Assembly (NCBI RefSeq): GCF_900100795.1
Contig: NZ_FNCO01000014.1
Coordinates: 62,001-126,000 of the forward strand
Direction: 5' to 3'
Length of the DNA stretch: 64,000 nucleotides
Origin: Pseudomonas abietaniphila
GTDB taxonomy: Bacteria > Pseudomonadota > Gammaproteobacteria > Pseudomonadales > Pseudomonadaceae
In this document: positions 54,595 through 64,000 of the stretch, piece after piece
Layout of the letters: every line of letters begins with the position of its first letter
Position numbering within the stretch: position 1 is the stretch's first letter
The notes under the pieces: generated by a model
What the model was told of the DNA's origin: nothing
Databases searched by the model: none
Seen by the model: only the letters and a program-made list of their open reading frames with translations
Translations under genes and position numbers: made by a program

Positions 54595-54996
54595 TTATTC
54601 CTCCGAACCGTCTTGCTTGGCAGCGGATTCGTGCTGACCGTCTTCAGCCACGGCGCGCTCGATCAGCGCAGACAAATGCGCGCCACGGGCAACGCTTTCG
54701 TCATAGTGGAAGTGCAACTGAGGCACGCTGCGCAGCTTCATTTCACGTGCCAGCTGCATGCGCAGAAAGCCCGCTGCGGAGTTGAGCACCTTGATCGACT
54801 GTTTGATTTCTTCAGCGCTGTCTTCACCCATCACGGTGATGTAGACCTTCGCGTGGCCCACGTCACGGCTGACGTCGACGGCGGTGATCGTGACCAGACC
54901 CACGCGTGGGTCCTTGACTTCGCGACGGATCAGTTGAGCCAGCTCTCGCTGCATCTGATCGCCGATACGCTGGGTACGGCTGTATTCTTTTGCCAT
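54595..54996 (-). CDS. rbfA: 30S ribosome-binding factor A
   Basis: A 133-residue KH-fold maturation factor of the small subunit. [20 protein letters not shown] and [21 protein letters not shown] are characteristic; an acidic tail ends the protein. It lies 156 bases downstream of infB, where a GC-rich hairpin is found, so the link to infB may be subject to partial termination. Confidence 0.97.
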   Translation of the reverse strand: MAKEYSRTQRIGDQMQRELAQLIRREVKDPRVGLVTITAVDVSRDVGHAKVYITVMGEDSAEEIKQSIKVLNSAAGFLRMQLAREMKLRSVPQLHFHYDESVARGAHLSALIERAVAEDGQHESAAKQDGSEE

Positions 54997-55046
54997 GTCT
55001 TGTTACCTGTCACCTACGGCAAAAAAGCCGTACGGTCTGAAAGCGG

Positions 55047-55087
55047 CAAACGCCCGGCCTGGCAGAAGCCGGACCGGGCGTTGCGTT
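55047..55087 (-). terminator. GC-rich hairpin between infB and rbfA
   Basis: AACGCCCGG and CCGGGCGTT (about 55050-55058 and 55075-55083) can pair around a 16-base middle. A second short dyad with a T run (GTACGGCTTTTTTGCCGTA on the minus strand, 55036-55018) follows. Together they may reduce readthrough or protect the infB 3' end. Confidence 0.5.
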
Positions 55088-55152
55088 TAGAGTCCATGGC
55101 TGGCGCCGGGCATTTGCATGCGACAACAACCATGACTCCTGAAGCTCGCGAT

Positions 55153-57687
55153 TTAGAGGCTGCGAGCCACTTGGACCTTCTCGAAGACTTCGATCTTGTC
55201 ACCGACCTTGACGTCGTTGTAGCTCTTGACGCCGATACCGCATTCCATGCCGGCACGCACTTCGGAAGCGTCATCCTTGAAGCGGCGCAGGGATTCCAGC
55301 TCGCCTTCGAAGATAACGATGTCTTCACGCAGTACGCGGATCGGACGGTTACGGAACACAACGCCTTCAATGACCATGCAACCGGCGATCGCACCGAACT
55401 TCGGCGAACGGAACACGTCGCGAACTTCGGCGATGCCCAGGATGTTCTCCCGGACGTCGCTGCCAAGCATGCCGGTGAGGGCTTTCTTGACGTCTTCGAT
55501 GATGTCGTAGATGACGTTGTAGTAACGCATGTCCAGACCTTCCTGCTCGACAATCTTGCGCGCGCCAGCATCGGCACGCACGTTGAAGCCGAACAGTACA
55601 GCGTTGGAAGCCAGTGCCAGGTTGGCGTCGCTTTCGGTGATACCACCGACGCCGCCGCCCACTACACGCACTTGTACTTCGTCGTTGCCCAGGCCGTTCA
55701 AAGCACCCTGCAAAGCTTCCAGAGAACCGCGGACGTCGGATTTGAGGACTATATTGAGCGTCTTCTTCTCTTCCTGACCCATGTTCTCGAAGATGTTTTC
55801 CAGCTTGCCGGCGTGAGCACGGGCCAGCTTGACTTCACGGAACTTGCCTTGACGGAACAGAGCCACTTCACGGGCTTTCTTCTCGTCGGCAACCACGCTC
55901 ATCTCGTCGCCAGCGTCCGGTGTACCGTCCAGGCCGAGAATCTCGACAGGGATGGAAGGACCGGCTTCCTTGATTGGCTTGCCGTTCTCGTCGAGCATGG
56001 CGCGAACGCGACCGTAGTTCGAACCGACCAGCACCATGTCGCCCTGACGCAGCGTACCGTCCTGAACCAGAACAGTGGCCACAGGACCGCGGCCCTTGTC
56101 CAGACGCGACTCAACCACGACGCCACGGCCAGGAGCCGATGGAGTGGCAACCAGTTCCAGCACTTCGGCTTGCAGCAGAACAGCTTCGAGCAGTTCGTCG
56201 ACACCGGTACCGACTTTCGCCGACACAGGAACGAATGGAGTATCGCCACCCCACTCTTCGGACGTGACGCCGTGAACCGACAGTTCACTGCGGATACGGT
56301 CCAGGTCAGCGCCAGGCTTGTCGATCTTGTTCACCGCAACGACCAGCGGAACGCCAGCAGCAACAGCGTGCTGAACAGCTTCGATGGTCTGCGGCATCAC
56401 GCCGTCGTCCGCTGCAACAACCAGGATCACGATGTCGGTAGCCTTGGCACCACGAGCACGCATTGCGGTAAACGCAGCGTGACCCGGGGTGTCGAGGAAC
56501 GTCACCATGCCGCGCTCGGTTTCAACGTGGTACGCACCGATGTGCTGGGTAATACCACCGGCTTCGCCAGCGGCAACCTTGGCACGACGGATGTAGTCGA
56601 GCAGCGAGGTCTTACCATGGTCAACGTGACCCATGACGGTAACGACCGGCGCACGAGGAACAGTCTCACCTTCGAACTTCAGCGACTCGGCCAGGGAATC
56701 TTCCAGGGCGGTATCGCTGACCAGGGTCACTTTGTGGCCCAGTTCTTCAGCGACCAGCTGGGCAGTTTCCTGATCCAGAACCTGGTTGATGGTGGCCGGA
56801 GTGCCCAGCTTGAACATGAACTTGATGATTTCAGCAGCTTTGACCGACATCTGTTGAGCGAGATCGCCCACAGTGATGGTTTCGCCGATCTTCACTTCAC
56901 GAACCACAGGACCGGTAGGGTTCTGGAAGCCGTGAGCATTGCGCTTCTTCAGCTTGGCCTTGCCACGACCGCCGCGACGGAAGCCATCGCTTTCTTCGTC
57001 GGTGGTGCGCGGAGCAACGCGTGGAGCCGGCGCTTTTTCCTTGACCGAAGCACGATGTGGAGCGTTTTTGCGCTCGCCATCGCCACCACTGCCACGACGA
57101 TTGCTGTCGTCGTTACGTGGCTTGTCAGGACGACGCTGTTCGTCTTTCTTGCGAACGTCGGCCACCGGAGCAGGCGCTGCAGCGGGAACGTCCAGAACAG
57201 GCTCGGCCACCGGTTGTGCAACAGGCGCCGGGGAAGGCGCTGCCACAGCTTCAGCAGTTTGCGGAGCAGCAGCAGGCTGGCGGCGTGCTTCTTCTTCGGC
57301 ACGCTGACGGGCTTCTTCTTCAGCCTTTTGACGGGCGGCATTTTCTACCGCACGGCGCTCGTCCTGCTCGCGCTTGCGCTCGGCTTCGATTTCTTCCGGG
57401 CTACGCTGTACAAAGACTTTTTTCTTGCGCACTTCAACGCTGATGCTCTTGCTGCCAGCAACACGCAGAGTACTGGTGGTTTTGCGCTGCAAAGTGATCT
57501 TGCGCGGTTCTTCCACTTTCGCCTTGTGACCGCTTTTCAGGTGCGTCAACAGGGCTTGTTTTTCGTTATCGGTCACAACTTGCTCGGCGGCGGTGTGCGG
57601 CAAACCTGCCTCACGCATCTGCTGTAACAGGCGCTCTACCGGTGTGTCGACCGTTTTGGCCAGTTCTTTCACCGTGACTTGCGTCAT
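55153..57687 (-). CDS. infB: Translation initiation factor IF-2
   Basis: An 844-residue GTPase that places initiator tRNA on the small subunit. The N-terminus has a small conserved domain ([21 protein letters not shown]), then a charged, repeat-like region (about 85-260) rich in Arg, Glu and Ala. The G domain begins near residue 348 with [17 protein letters not shown] and NKIDKPGAD follow. The C-terminal tRNA-binding domains are complete. It is preceded by nusA with a 27-base gap. Confidence 0.98.
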   Translation of the reverse strand: MTQVTVKELAKTVDTPVERLLQQMREAGLPHTAAEQVVTDNEKQALLTHLKSGHKAKVEEPRKITLQRKTTSTLRVAGSKSISVEVRKKKVFVQRSPEEIEAERKREQDERRAVENAARQKAEEEARQRAEEEARRQPAAAPQTAEAVAAPSPAPVAQPVAEPVLDVPAAAPAPVADVRKKDEQRRPDKPRNDDSNRRGSGGDGERKNAPHRASVKEKAPAPRVAPRTTDEESDGFRRGGRGKAKLKKRNAHGFQNPTGPVVREVKIGETITVGDLAQQMSVKAAEIIKFMFKLGTPATINQVLDQETAQLVAEELGHKVTLVSDTALEDSLAESLKFEGETVPRAPVVTVMGHVDHGKTSLLDYIRRAKVAAGEAGGITQHIGAYHVETERGMVTFLDTPGHAAFTAMRARGAKATDIVILVVAADDGVMPQTIEAVQHAVAAGVPLVVAVNKIDKPGADLDRIRSELSVHGVTSEEWGGDTPFVPVSAKVGTGVDELLEAVLLQAEVLELVATPSAPGRGVVVESRLDKGRGPVATVLVQDGTLRQGDMVLVGSNYGRVRAMLDENGKPIKEAGPSIPVEILGLDGTPDAGDEMSVVADEKKAREVALFRQGKFREVKLARAHAGKLENIFENMGQEEKKTLNIVLKSDVRGSLEALQGALNGLGNDEVQVRVVGGGVGGITESDANLALASNAVLFGFNVRADAGARKIVEQEGLDMRYYNVIYDIIEDVKKALTGMLGSDVRENILGIAEVRDVFRSPKFGAIAGCMVIEGVVFRNRPIRVLREDIVIFEGELESLRRFKDDASEVRAGMECGIGVKSYNDVKVGDKIEVFEKVQVARSL

Positions 57688-57714
57688 GCACTTCTCTCCT
57701 CAGGCCGCATCTAC

Positions 57715-59196
57715 TTACTCGAACCAATGGGCTCGGGCGGCCATGATCAACTTGCCGGCACGATCATCGTCAATGCCGTCGATGTCGAGCAGATCGTCAA
57801 TAGACTGCTCGGCCAGGTCTTCGCGGGTAATTACGCCGCGCACCGCCAGTTCCATCGCCAAATCCTTGTCCATACCCTCAAGCGAGAGCAGGTCTTCGGC
57901 CGGATGGGCGTCTGCCAGCTTTTCCTCAGTAGCGATGGCTTTAGTCAACAAGCGATCCTTGGCACGAGCGCGAAGCTCGTTGACGATGTCTTCGTCAAAG
58001 CCGTCGATGTTGAGCATTTCTTCCAACGGTACGTAGGCAATCTCTTCCAGGCTGGTGAAGCCTTCATCTACCAGTACCTGAGCAAGTTCTTCGTCGACTT
58101 CCAGCTCGTCGATGAAGTTGCGCAGGATGTCACCGGTTTCCGCTTGCTGCTTGGCCTGGATGTCCGATTCGGTCATTACGTTCAAGGTCCAGCCAGTCAA
58201 CTGGCTCGCCAGACGCACGTTCTGACCGCCGCGACCAATCGCCTGGGCCAGATTGTCTGCGCCTACAGCGATGTCCATGGCGTGTGCGTCTTCATCAACG
58301 ATGATCGCTGCCACTTCGGCAGGCGACATGGCGTTGATGACGAACTGTGCCGGGTTGTCGTCCCACAGCACGATATCCACACGCTCGCCGCCCAACTCGC
58401 CGGAAACTGCCTGGACACGCGAACCGCGCATGCCGATGCAAGCGCCTTGCGGGTCAATGCGTTTGTCCTTGGAGCGAACTGCGATTTTTGCACGCGAACC
58501 AGGGTCACGAGAGGCAGCCATCACCTCGATGAGACCTTCGGCAATTTCCGGAACTTCAATCCGGAACAGCTCGATCAGCATCTCTGGCGCGGTACGCGAC
58601 AGGATCAGCTGAGGACCACGGTTTTCAGTGCGGATTTCTTTGAGCAATGCACGAACGCGGACACCGACACGGAAAGTTTCCCGGGAAATGATGTCTTCAC
58701 GCGCCAGCAGCGCCTCGGCATTGTTACCCAAGTCGACGATGACATTGTCACGTGTAACTTTTTTAACAGTGCCGGAAATGATTTCGCCCAGGCGCTCACG
58801 ATAAGCGTCTACGACTTGAGCGCGCTCGGCTTCGCGGACTTTCTGCACAATGACTTGCTTGGCAGTCTGAGCGGCGATGCGGCCGAATTCGATGGATTCG
58901 ATTTTCTCTTCTACAACGTCGCCGACATTGGCGCCCGGATGCGTTTCGGCAACCTTGGTCGGCCAGGTTTCAATCGCAGGATCGTCAAGATCGTCTTCTT
59001 CGACAACCGTCCAGCGACGGAACGTCTCGTAGGCGCCCGTGTGGCGATTGATTTCCACACGAAGGTCAACTTCGTCTTCAAAACGCTTTTTAGTGGCCGT
59101 GGCCAAAGCGATTTCAAGCGCTTCAAAAATCACATCGGCCGGTACGCCTTTTTCATTCGATACCGACTCAACAACCAGCAGTACTTCTTTGCTCAT
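57715..59196 (-). CDS. nusA: Transcription termination/antitermination factor NusA
   Basis: A 493-residue RNA polymerase-binding factor. The N-terminal polymerase-binding domain ([17 protein letters not shown]) is followed by S1 (about 135-200), two KH domains ([12 protein letters not shown]-like [15 protein letters not shown] and [15 protein letters not shown]) and two acidic C-terminal repeats. ATG 59196 is the family start; the frame continues upstream by seven codons. Gap to rimP 47 bases. NusA may act on the terminators ahead of its own operon. Confidence 0.98.
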   Translation of the reverse strand: MSKEVLLVVESVSNEKGVPADVIFEALEIALATATKKRFEDEVDLRVEINRHTGAYETFRRWTVVEEDDLDDPAIETWPTKVAETHPGANVGDVVEEKIESIEFGRIAAQTAKQVIVQKVREAERAQVVDAYRERLGEIISGTVKKVTRDNVIVDLGNNAEALLAREDIISRETFRVGVRVRALLKEIRTENRGPQLILSRTAPEMLIELFRIEVPEIAEGLIEVMAASRDPGSRAKIAVRSKDKRIDPQGACIGMRGSRVQAVSGELGGERVDIVLWDDNPAQFVINAMSPAEVAAIIVDEDAHAMDIAVGADNLAQAIGRGGQNVRLASQLTGWTLNVMTESDIQAKQQAETGDILRNFIDELEVDEELAQVLVDEGFTSLEEIAYVPLEEMLNIDGFDEDIVNELRARAKDRLLTKAIATEEKLADAHPAEDLLSLEGMDKDLAMELAVRGVITREDLAEQSIDDLLDIDGIDDDRAGKLIMAARAHWFE

Positions 59197-59243
59197 CGTA
59201 CGCCTCGCCTTTCGCAAGCCATTGGATCCGCGGGATCCGCGTC

Positions 59244-59702
59244 TCAGTCAAACGTGGGAATAATGTTGGCTTTGTCGATCAGATCGATCGGCAACAGGTA
59301 TTCGTGATCTTCCACTTGCACCACGACATCCTGCTCCTCCACCCCGCGGAGAAGGCCTTGAAAGTTGCGTCGACCGTCGAAGGGCGAGCGCAGCTTTATC
59401 TTCACTTGTTCCCCGGCAAACGAGGCAAACTGTTCGATCGTGAACAGTGGGCGTTCCATGCCAGGAGAAGAAACTTCGAGCGTGTATTCGGAGCTGATCG
59501 GATCTTCTACATCCAGAACACCGCTGATCTGACGGCTGACGATGGCACAATCGTCCACCAGCACGCCGCCCTCTTTATCGATATAAACGCGCAACATTGA
59601 GTGACGACCCTGGGCCGAAAACTCGATACCCCAGCATTCATAGCCAAGGGCCACGACCACCGGGGCCAACAAGGCCTGCAACTGTTCTAGCTTGCTCGAC
59701 AC
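59244..59702 (-). CDS. rimP: Ribosome maturation factor RimP
   Basis: A 152-residue factor for 30S maturation. [21 protein letters not shown] begins the protein and [10 protein letters not shown] and DDHEYLLPI-like [18 protein letters not shown] are conserved near the end. The start is GTG 59702, just after GAGGGGG; this gives the same length as the P. aeruginosa protein. First protein gene of rimP-nusA-infB-rbfA-truB-rpsO-pnp. Confidence 0.96.
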   Translation of the reverse strand: MSSKLEQLQALLAPVVVALGYECWGIEFSAQGRHSMLRVYIDKEGGVLVDDCAIVSRQISGVLDVEDPISSEYTLEVSSPGMERPLFTIEQFASFAGEQVKIKLRSPFDGRRNFQGLLRGVEEQDVVVQVEDHEYLLPIDLIDKANIIPTFD

Positions 59703-59731
59703 CTGAACCCCCTCGTGCATGCTGTGCAAAT

Positions 59732-59821
59732 AAAAAATGGGCAAAGCGCCCATCATGAAAAACGCCGTCAACAGCGGCGTAATAAAGTGTCCAGCTAACA
59801 AAAAGCCCCTGAAAAGGGGCT
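59732..59821 (-). terminator. Three tandem intrinsic terminators upstream of rimP
   Basis: In the direction of transcription: AGCCCCT/AGGGGCT stem (59821-59804) with T4-5; ACGCCG/CGGCGT stem (59780-59762) with T4; ATGGGC/GCCCAT stem (59753-59737) with T5. They lie between the initiator tRNA and rimP, the last one 30 bases before the rimP start codon. Confidence 0.85.
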
Positions 59822-59831
59822 CCGCTAAAAC

Positions 59832-59908
<77 letters not shown>

Positions 59909-59975
59909 ACAAAGCTGGGGCGGAAGTATACGACCGATCCCGATTTGGGTCAATCCGACACATCCACCTACAAGA

Positions 59976-59994
59976 AAGCCCGCTACTGCGGGCT
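59976..59994 (-). terminator. Terminator-like hairpin between the two tRNA genes
   Basis: AGCCCGC-TACT-GCGGGCT (59977-59994), followed on the minus strand by TTTCTT. It may end the tRNA-Leu transcript or serve in its 3' processing. Confidence 0.7.
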
Positions 59995-60006
59995 GACTTG
60001 TTTAAT

Positions 60007-60092
60007 TGGTACCGAGAAGGGGACTCGAACCCCTACACCCTATGGGCACAACCACCTCAAGGTTGCGTGTCTACCAATTCCACCACCTCGGC
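60007..60092 (-). tRNA. tRNA-Leu (GAG)
   Basis: An 86-base class II tRNA with long variable arm and encoded CCA. The anticodon loop TTGAGGT gives GAG, and the acceptor stem GCCGAGG pairs with the 3' end. It follows secG, as in other Pseudomonas. Confidence 0.96.
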
Positions 60093-60136
60093 ATTACAAC
60101 TCTTTTTGCAGCCCAATATCGACTGCGAATCCTGTG

Positions 60137-61280
<1,144 letters not shown>

Positions 61281-61346
61281 GCTGTACCTCGTCGGTCAAA
61301 GTGGGCGCAGATGTTACCCAACAGTTTCAACACTGGCAAGCCGAAA

Positions 61347-62690
61347 TCAGGCGCAAACTTCAGCAACCAGTTTTGCGAGTTCGTCGGCGTAGCCAGCGAC
61401 CAGTGTTTCGTCCTCACCTTCAACCATCACACGCACCAGCGGTTCGGTGCCGGACTTGCGCAGCAGCACGCGACCACGACCACCCATGGCCGCCGTCACG
61501 CGCTCACACGCTTCCTTGACCGCAGGGTGCTGAACTGGGTCCACACCGCCGCCCTCAAAGCGCACGTTGACCAACACCTGCGGGCATTTTTTCAGTCCTT
61601 GACGAGACTCCGCCAGGCTCTGCCCCGAGCGCTTCAGCGCCAGCAGCACCTGCAACGCAGCGATGATCGCATCACCGGTCGTGGTGTGCTGGAAGCAGAC
61701 GACGTGACCCGAATTTTCACCACCGACCTGCCAGTTACGCTCCAGCAATTCGGCGATGACATAGCGGTCACCCACATTGGCCCGCACGAATGGAATGCTC
61801 AGGTCGGCGAGCGCCAGCTCAAGGCCCAGATTGCTCATCAGAGTGCCCACGACGCCGCCCTGCAACCGGCCACGCTCGTGCAGATCTCGGGCGATGATGT
61901 AAATCAATTCATCCCCGTCGACGATAGCCCCGGTGTGATCGACCATCAGGACGCGATCACCATCGCCATCGAAGCCAATGCCCAGATCGGCCTTCTCGGC
62001 AACGACAGCCGCCTGCAGAGCACCCATATGGGTCGAACCACAGTCATCGTTGATGTTCAGCCCGTTGGGCGCAGCCGACAGCACCGTCACCTGCGCACCC
62101 AACTCCCGGAACACGTTTGGAGCCACCTTGTAGGTCGCGCCATGGGCGCAATCGACCACAATCCTGAGCCCTGAAAAACTGGTGCTGGTCGGCACGCTGC
62201 TTTTGCAGAATTCAATGTAGCGGCCTGCCGCATCGTTGATCCGGGACACCTTACCGAGATGCTCAGACTCCGCCACCGTCATCGGCGCATCGAGCAACTC
62301 CTCAATCATCATTTCGACCTCATCAGGGAGCTTGGTGCCTTTCCCGGAAAAGAACTTGATGCCGTTATCGTAATGCGGGTTGTGTGACGCACTGATCACG
62401 ATGCCCGCTTGCGCTTGAAAGGTGCGGGTCAGGTAGGCGATCGCAGGTGTCGGCATTGGACCGAGCAACATGACGTCTGCGCCGGCCGCGGACAATCCAG
62501 CCTCAAGCGCAGACTCGAACATGTAACCCGATATGCGAGTGTCCTTGCCTACCAGGATGCGGCACGCGCCCATCTTGCGAAATGCCATCCCGGCGGCCCA
62601 GCCCAGCTTGAGCATGAAATCAGGGGTGATGGGGAATTGACCTACACGACCGCGAATGCCGTCGGTTCCGAAATATTTCTTAGTACTCAT
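61347..62690 (-). CDS. glmM: Phosphoglucosamine mutase
   Basis: A 447-residue enzyme that turns glucosamine 6-phosphate into glucosamine 1-phosphate for cell-wall and LPS precursors. The phosphorylated serine is S102 in ISASHNP, the metal loop is GFDGDGDR, and the C-terminal phosphate-binding loop is [13 protein letters not shown]. It is 15 bases after folP and cotranscribed with it. Confidence 0.98.
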   Translation of the reverse strand: MSTKKYFGTDGIRGRVGQFPITPDFMLKLGWAAGMAFRKMGACRILVGKDTRISGYMFESALEAGLSAAGADVMLLGPMPTPAIAYLTRTFQAQAGIVISASHNPHYDNGIKFFSGKGTKLPDEVEMMIEELLDAPMTVAESEHLGKVSRINDAAGRYIEFCKSSVPTSTSFSGLRIVVDCAHGATYKVAPNVFRELGAQVTVLSAAPNGLNINDDCGSTHMGALQAAVVAEKADLGIGFDGDGDRVLMVDHTGAIVDGDELIYIIARDLHERGRLQGGVVGTLMSNLGLELALADLSIPFVRANVGDRYVIAELLERNWQVGGENSGHVVCFQHTTTGDAIIAALQVLLALKRSGQSLAESRQGLKKCPQVLVNVRFEGGGVDPVQHPAVKEACERVTAAMGGRGRVLLRKSGTEPLVRVMVEGEDETLVAGYADELAKLVAEVCA

Positions 62691-62705
62691 GGGTGCTCCA
62701 GATTC

Positions 62706-63557
62706 TTATTCTGCCGATTCAACAGCGGAAATCATGCGGACGACATCGACGGTTTCAGGGACATCGTGCACACGCAAGATTCGCGCGCCCTTGATCATGG
62801 CCATCCCCGCCAGCGCGAGCGCGCCGTAAAGCCGCTGATCAACGGGCTTATCCAGGACTTTGCCGATCATACTCTTGCGTGAGACGCCAACCAGCAGCGG
62901 CCGACCCAACGCGTGCAGGGCCTCCATATGCTTGAACAGACTCAGGTTGTGCTCCAGCGTTTTGGCGAACCCGTAACCGGGGTCGAGGATAATCTTCTCT
63001 CTCGCAATGCCCGCAGCGATACAGGCGTCCATCCGCTCCCTGAGGAACGAACTGACCTCACCCAACAGATCGTCATACCGAGGATCGTTCTGCATGTCCG
63101 TCGGTTCGCCACGCATGTGCATCAGGCACACCGGCAATCCGGTCGCCACTGCCGCGTCCAGGGCACCGTCACGCTGCAACGAGCGCACATCGTTGATCAG
63201 GCCTGCACCCAGGCGCGCCGTCTCACGGATGACCGCGGGCGTTGAAGTGTCCACCGAAATAATGACATCCAGCTCACGACTGATCGCTTCAACGATCGGC
63301 GCAACGCGCTCCAATTCTTCGACCGAGGAAACCGTACGCGCACCGGGCCGCGTGGACTCACCTCCGACATCGATCAGCGTCGCGCCTGCATTAACCATGG
63401 CCTCAGCGTGTCGCAGAGCCAGATCACGCTGTGCGAAACGACCGCCATCGGAGAACGAATCAGGGGTGATATTGAGGATTCCCATGACATGCGTCCGGGA
63501 TAAATCAAGAACCCGGTTGCCGCAAGGCAACCGGGTTGGGTACAGCGCAGAAGTCAT
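62706..63557 (-). CDS. folP: Dihydropteroate synthase
   Basis: A 283-residue folate-pathway enzyme and the target of sulfonamides. Conserved signatures are MGILNITPDSFSDGG (about residues 25-39) and IDVGGESTRPGA, with the active-site DPGYGFAKT and GVSRKSMIG further on. No insertion of the kind seen in resistant forms stands out. It follows ftsH with an eight-base gap. Confidence 0.97.
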   Translation of the reverse strand: MTSALYPTRLPCGNRVLDLSRTHVMGILNITPDSFSDGGRFAQRDLALRHAEAMVNAGATLIDVGGESTRPGARTVSSVEELERVAPIVEAISRELDVIISVDTSTPAVIRETARLGAGLINDVRSLQRDGALDAAVATGLPVCLMHMRGEPTDMQNDPRYDDLLGEVSSFLRERMDACIAAGIAREKIILDPGYGFAKTLEHNLSLFKHMEALHALGRPLLVGVSRKSMIGKVLDKPVDQRLYGALALAGMAMIKGARILRVHDVPETVDVVRMISAVESAE

Positions 63558-63565
63558 GTCAGGCC

Positions 63566-64000
63566 TTAGTGGTCAGCAGCAGGGCCGCCAATCGGAGTTT
63601 CAGGGCGTGGACCCGCTGGAGCGGTAGGCGTACCGGACGCACCGGAGCCACCTTCCCAGTCACGCGGTTCGCGAGGTGTGCGACCCGCCATGATGTCATC
63701 GATCTGCTCAGCGTCGATGGTCTCGTACTTCATCAGCGCATCGGCCATCGCGTCCAGCTTGTCGCGATTGTCCGTCAGGATCTGCTTGGCGGTGCCATAG
63801 CACTGATCAATGATGCTGCGCACTTCAGAGTCGATCATGCGAGCGGTGTCTGCCGACAGACTGGCGTTTTGACCGCCGCCGCCCCGACCCAGGTAACCGC
63901 CGTCTTCATCTTCCGAGTACATCAGAGGACCCAGCTTCTCGGACAGGCCCCACTTGGTGACCATGTTCCGGGCGATCTGACTGGCCCGCATGATGTCGTT
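63566..64000 (-). CDS. ftsH: ATP-dependent zinc metalloprotease FtsH, C-terminal part
   Basis: Only the last 145 or so codons are in the window; the gene continues past the right edge. What is visible lies behind the protease active site: SQIARNMVTKWGLSEKLGPL, LSADTARMIDSEVRSII, and a Gly/Pro-rich tail. FtsH is the membrane-bound AAA protease that degrades LpxC and misfolded membrane proteins. It heads the ftsH-folP-glmM block. Confidence 0.95.
   Translation of the reverse strand, partial: NDIMRASQIARNMVTKWGLSEKLGPLMYSEDEDGGYLGRGGGGQNASLSADTARMIDSEVRSIIDQCYGTAKQILTDNRDKLDAMADALMKYETIDAEQIDDIMAGRTPREPRDWEGGSGASGTPTAPAGPRPETPIGGPAADH

Noticed and set aside
54613-57627. A 1004-codon open frame on the plus strand across rbfA-infB
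   Set aside because: It lies opposite the conserved infB and rbfA genes, and its sequence is a typical shadow of GC-rich coding DNA without recognisable domains.

Overview
The window comes from a fluorescent-type Pseudomonas, most likely the P. syringae group. The right end holds the standard Pseudomonas block ftsH-folP-glmM-tpiA-secG-tRNA-rimP-nusA-infB-rbfA-truB-rpsO-pnp, with proteins of the usual Pseudomonas lengths. The accessory part carries a uronate dehydrogenase, many REP-type palindromes and an intergenic repeat of the kind common in P. syringae genomes. The species is an inference; no 16S gene or other marker is present.

Layout. 1-6.2 kb: a chemotaxis receptor with a sigma-28 promoter, then a tripartite tricarboxylate transporter (tctC-tctB-tctA) followed by a LysR regulator. 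6.3-7.6 kb: a two-gene unit that reads as a secreted pore-forming toxin with a membrane immunity protein. 7.7-17.1 kb: housekeeping and peripheral enzymes (zinc peptidase, secreted hydrolase, HAD phosphatase, TesB thioesterase, GNAT, histone-deacetylase-like amidohydrolase, HI0933-type flavoprotein, acyltransferase, DUF417 membrane protein), interrupted by a 750-base gene-free stretch of tandem hairpins. 17.4-24 kb: a secreted protein made of nine 13-residue repeats, a second chemoreceptor, a periplasmic binding protein, a phosphodiesterase/MFS pair and a LacI regulator.

24.1-31.4 kb is one leftward polyol/sugar operon (binding protein, ATPase, permease, zinc dehydrogenase, FGGY kinase, SDR dehydrogenase). 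It converges on the LacI gene, and the operon and lacI promoters share a 10-base sequence. 31.5-32.2 kb is a vapBC toxin-antitoxin module; 32.4-34.2 kb a uronate oxidation pair (udh plus lactonase); 34.5-40 kb a PhyH-like oxygenase and an AtsK/TauD-type dioxygenase with a sulfonate/sulfate-ester ABC transporter that has two permease genes. 40.2-50.6 kb is a signalling region: diguanylate cyclase, receiver-CheC fusion, Dps-like protein, lone receiver, GGDEF-EAL protein, third chemoreceptor, FixL/FixJ-like two-component pair and a BON-domain protein.

50.9-64 kb is the leftward conserved RNA/translation and cell-wall block. Three tandem intrinsic-terminator structures lie between the initiator tRNA and rimP, a plausible attenuation site for the operon that encodes NusA itself. 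No CRISPR array, phage, insertion sequence, rRNA gene or replication origin was seen. All functional calls come from reading the sequence by eye; no database search was run.
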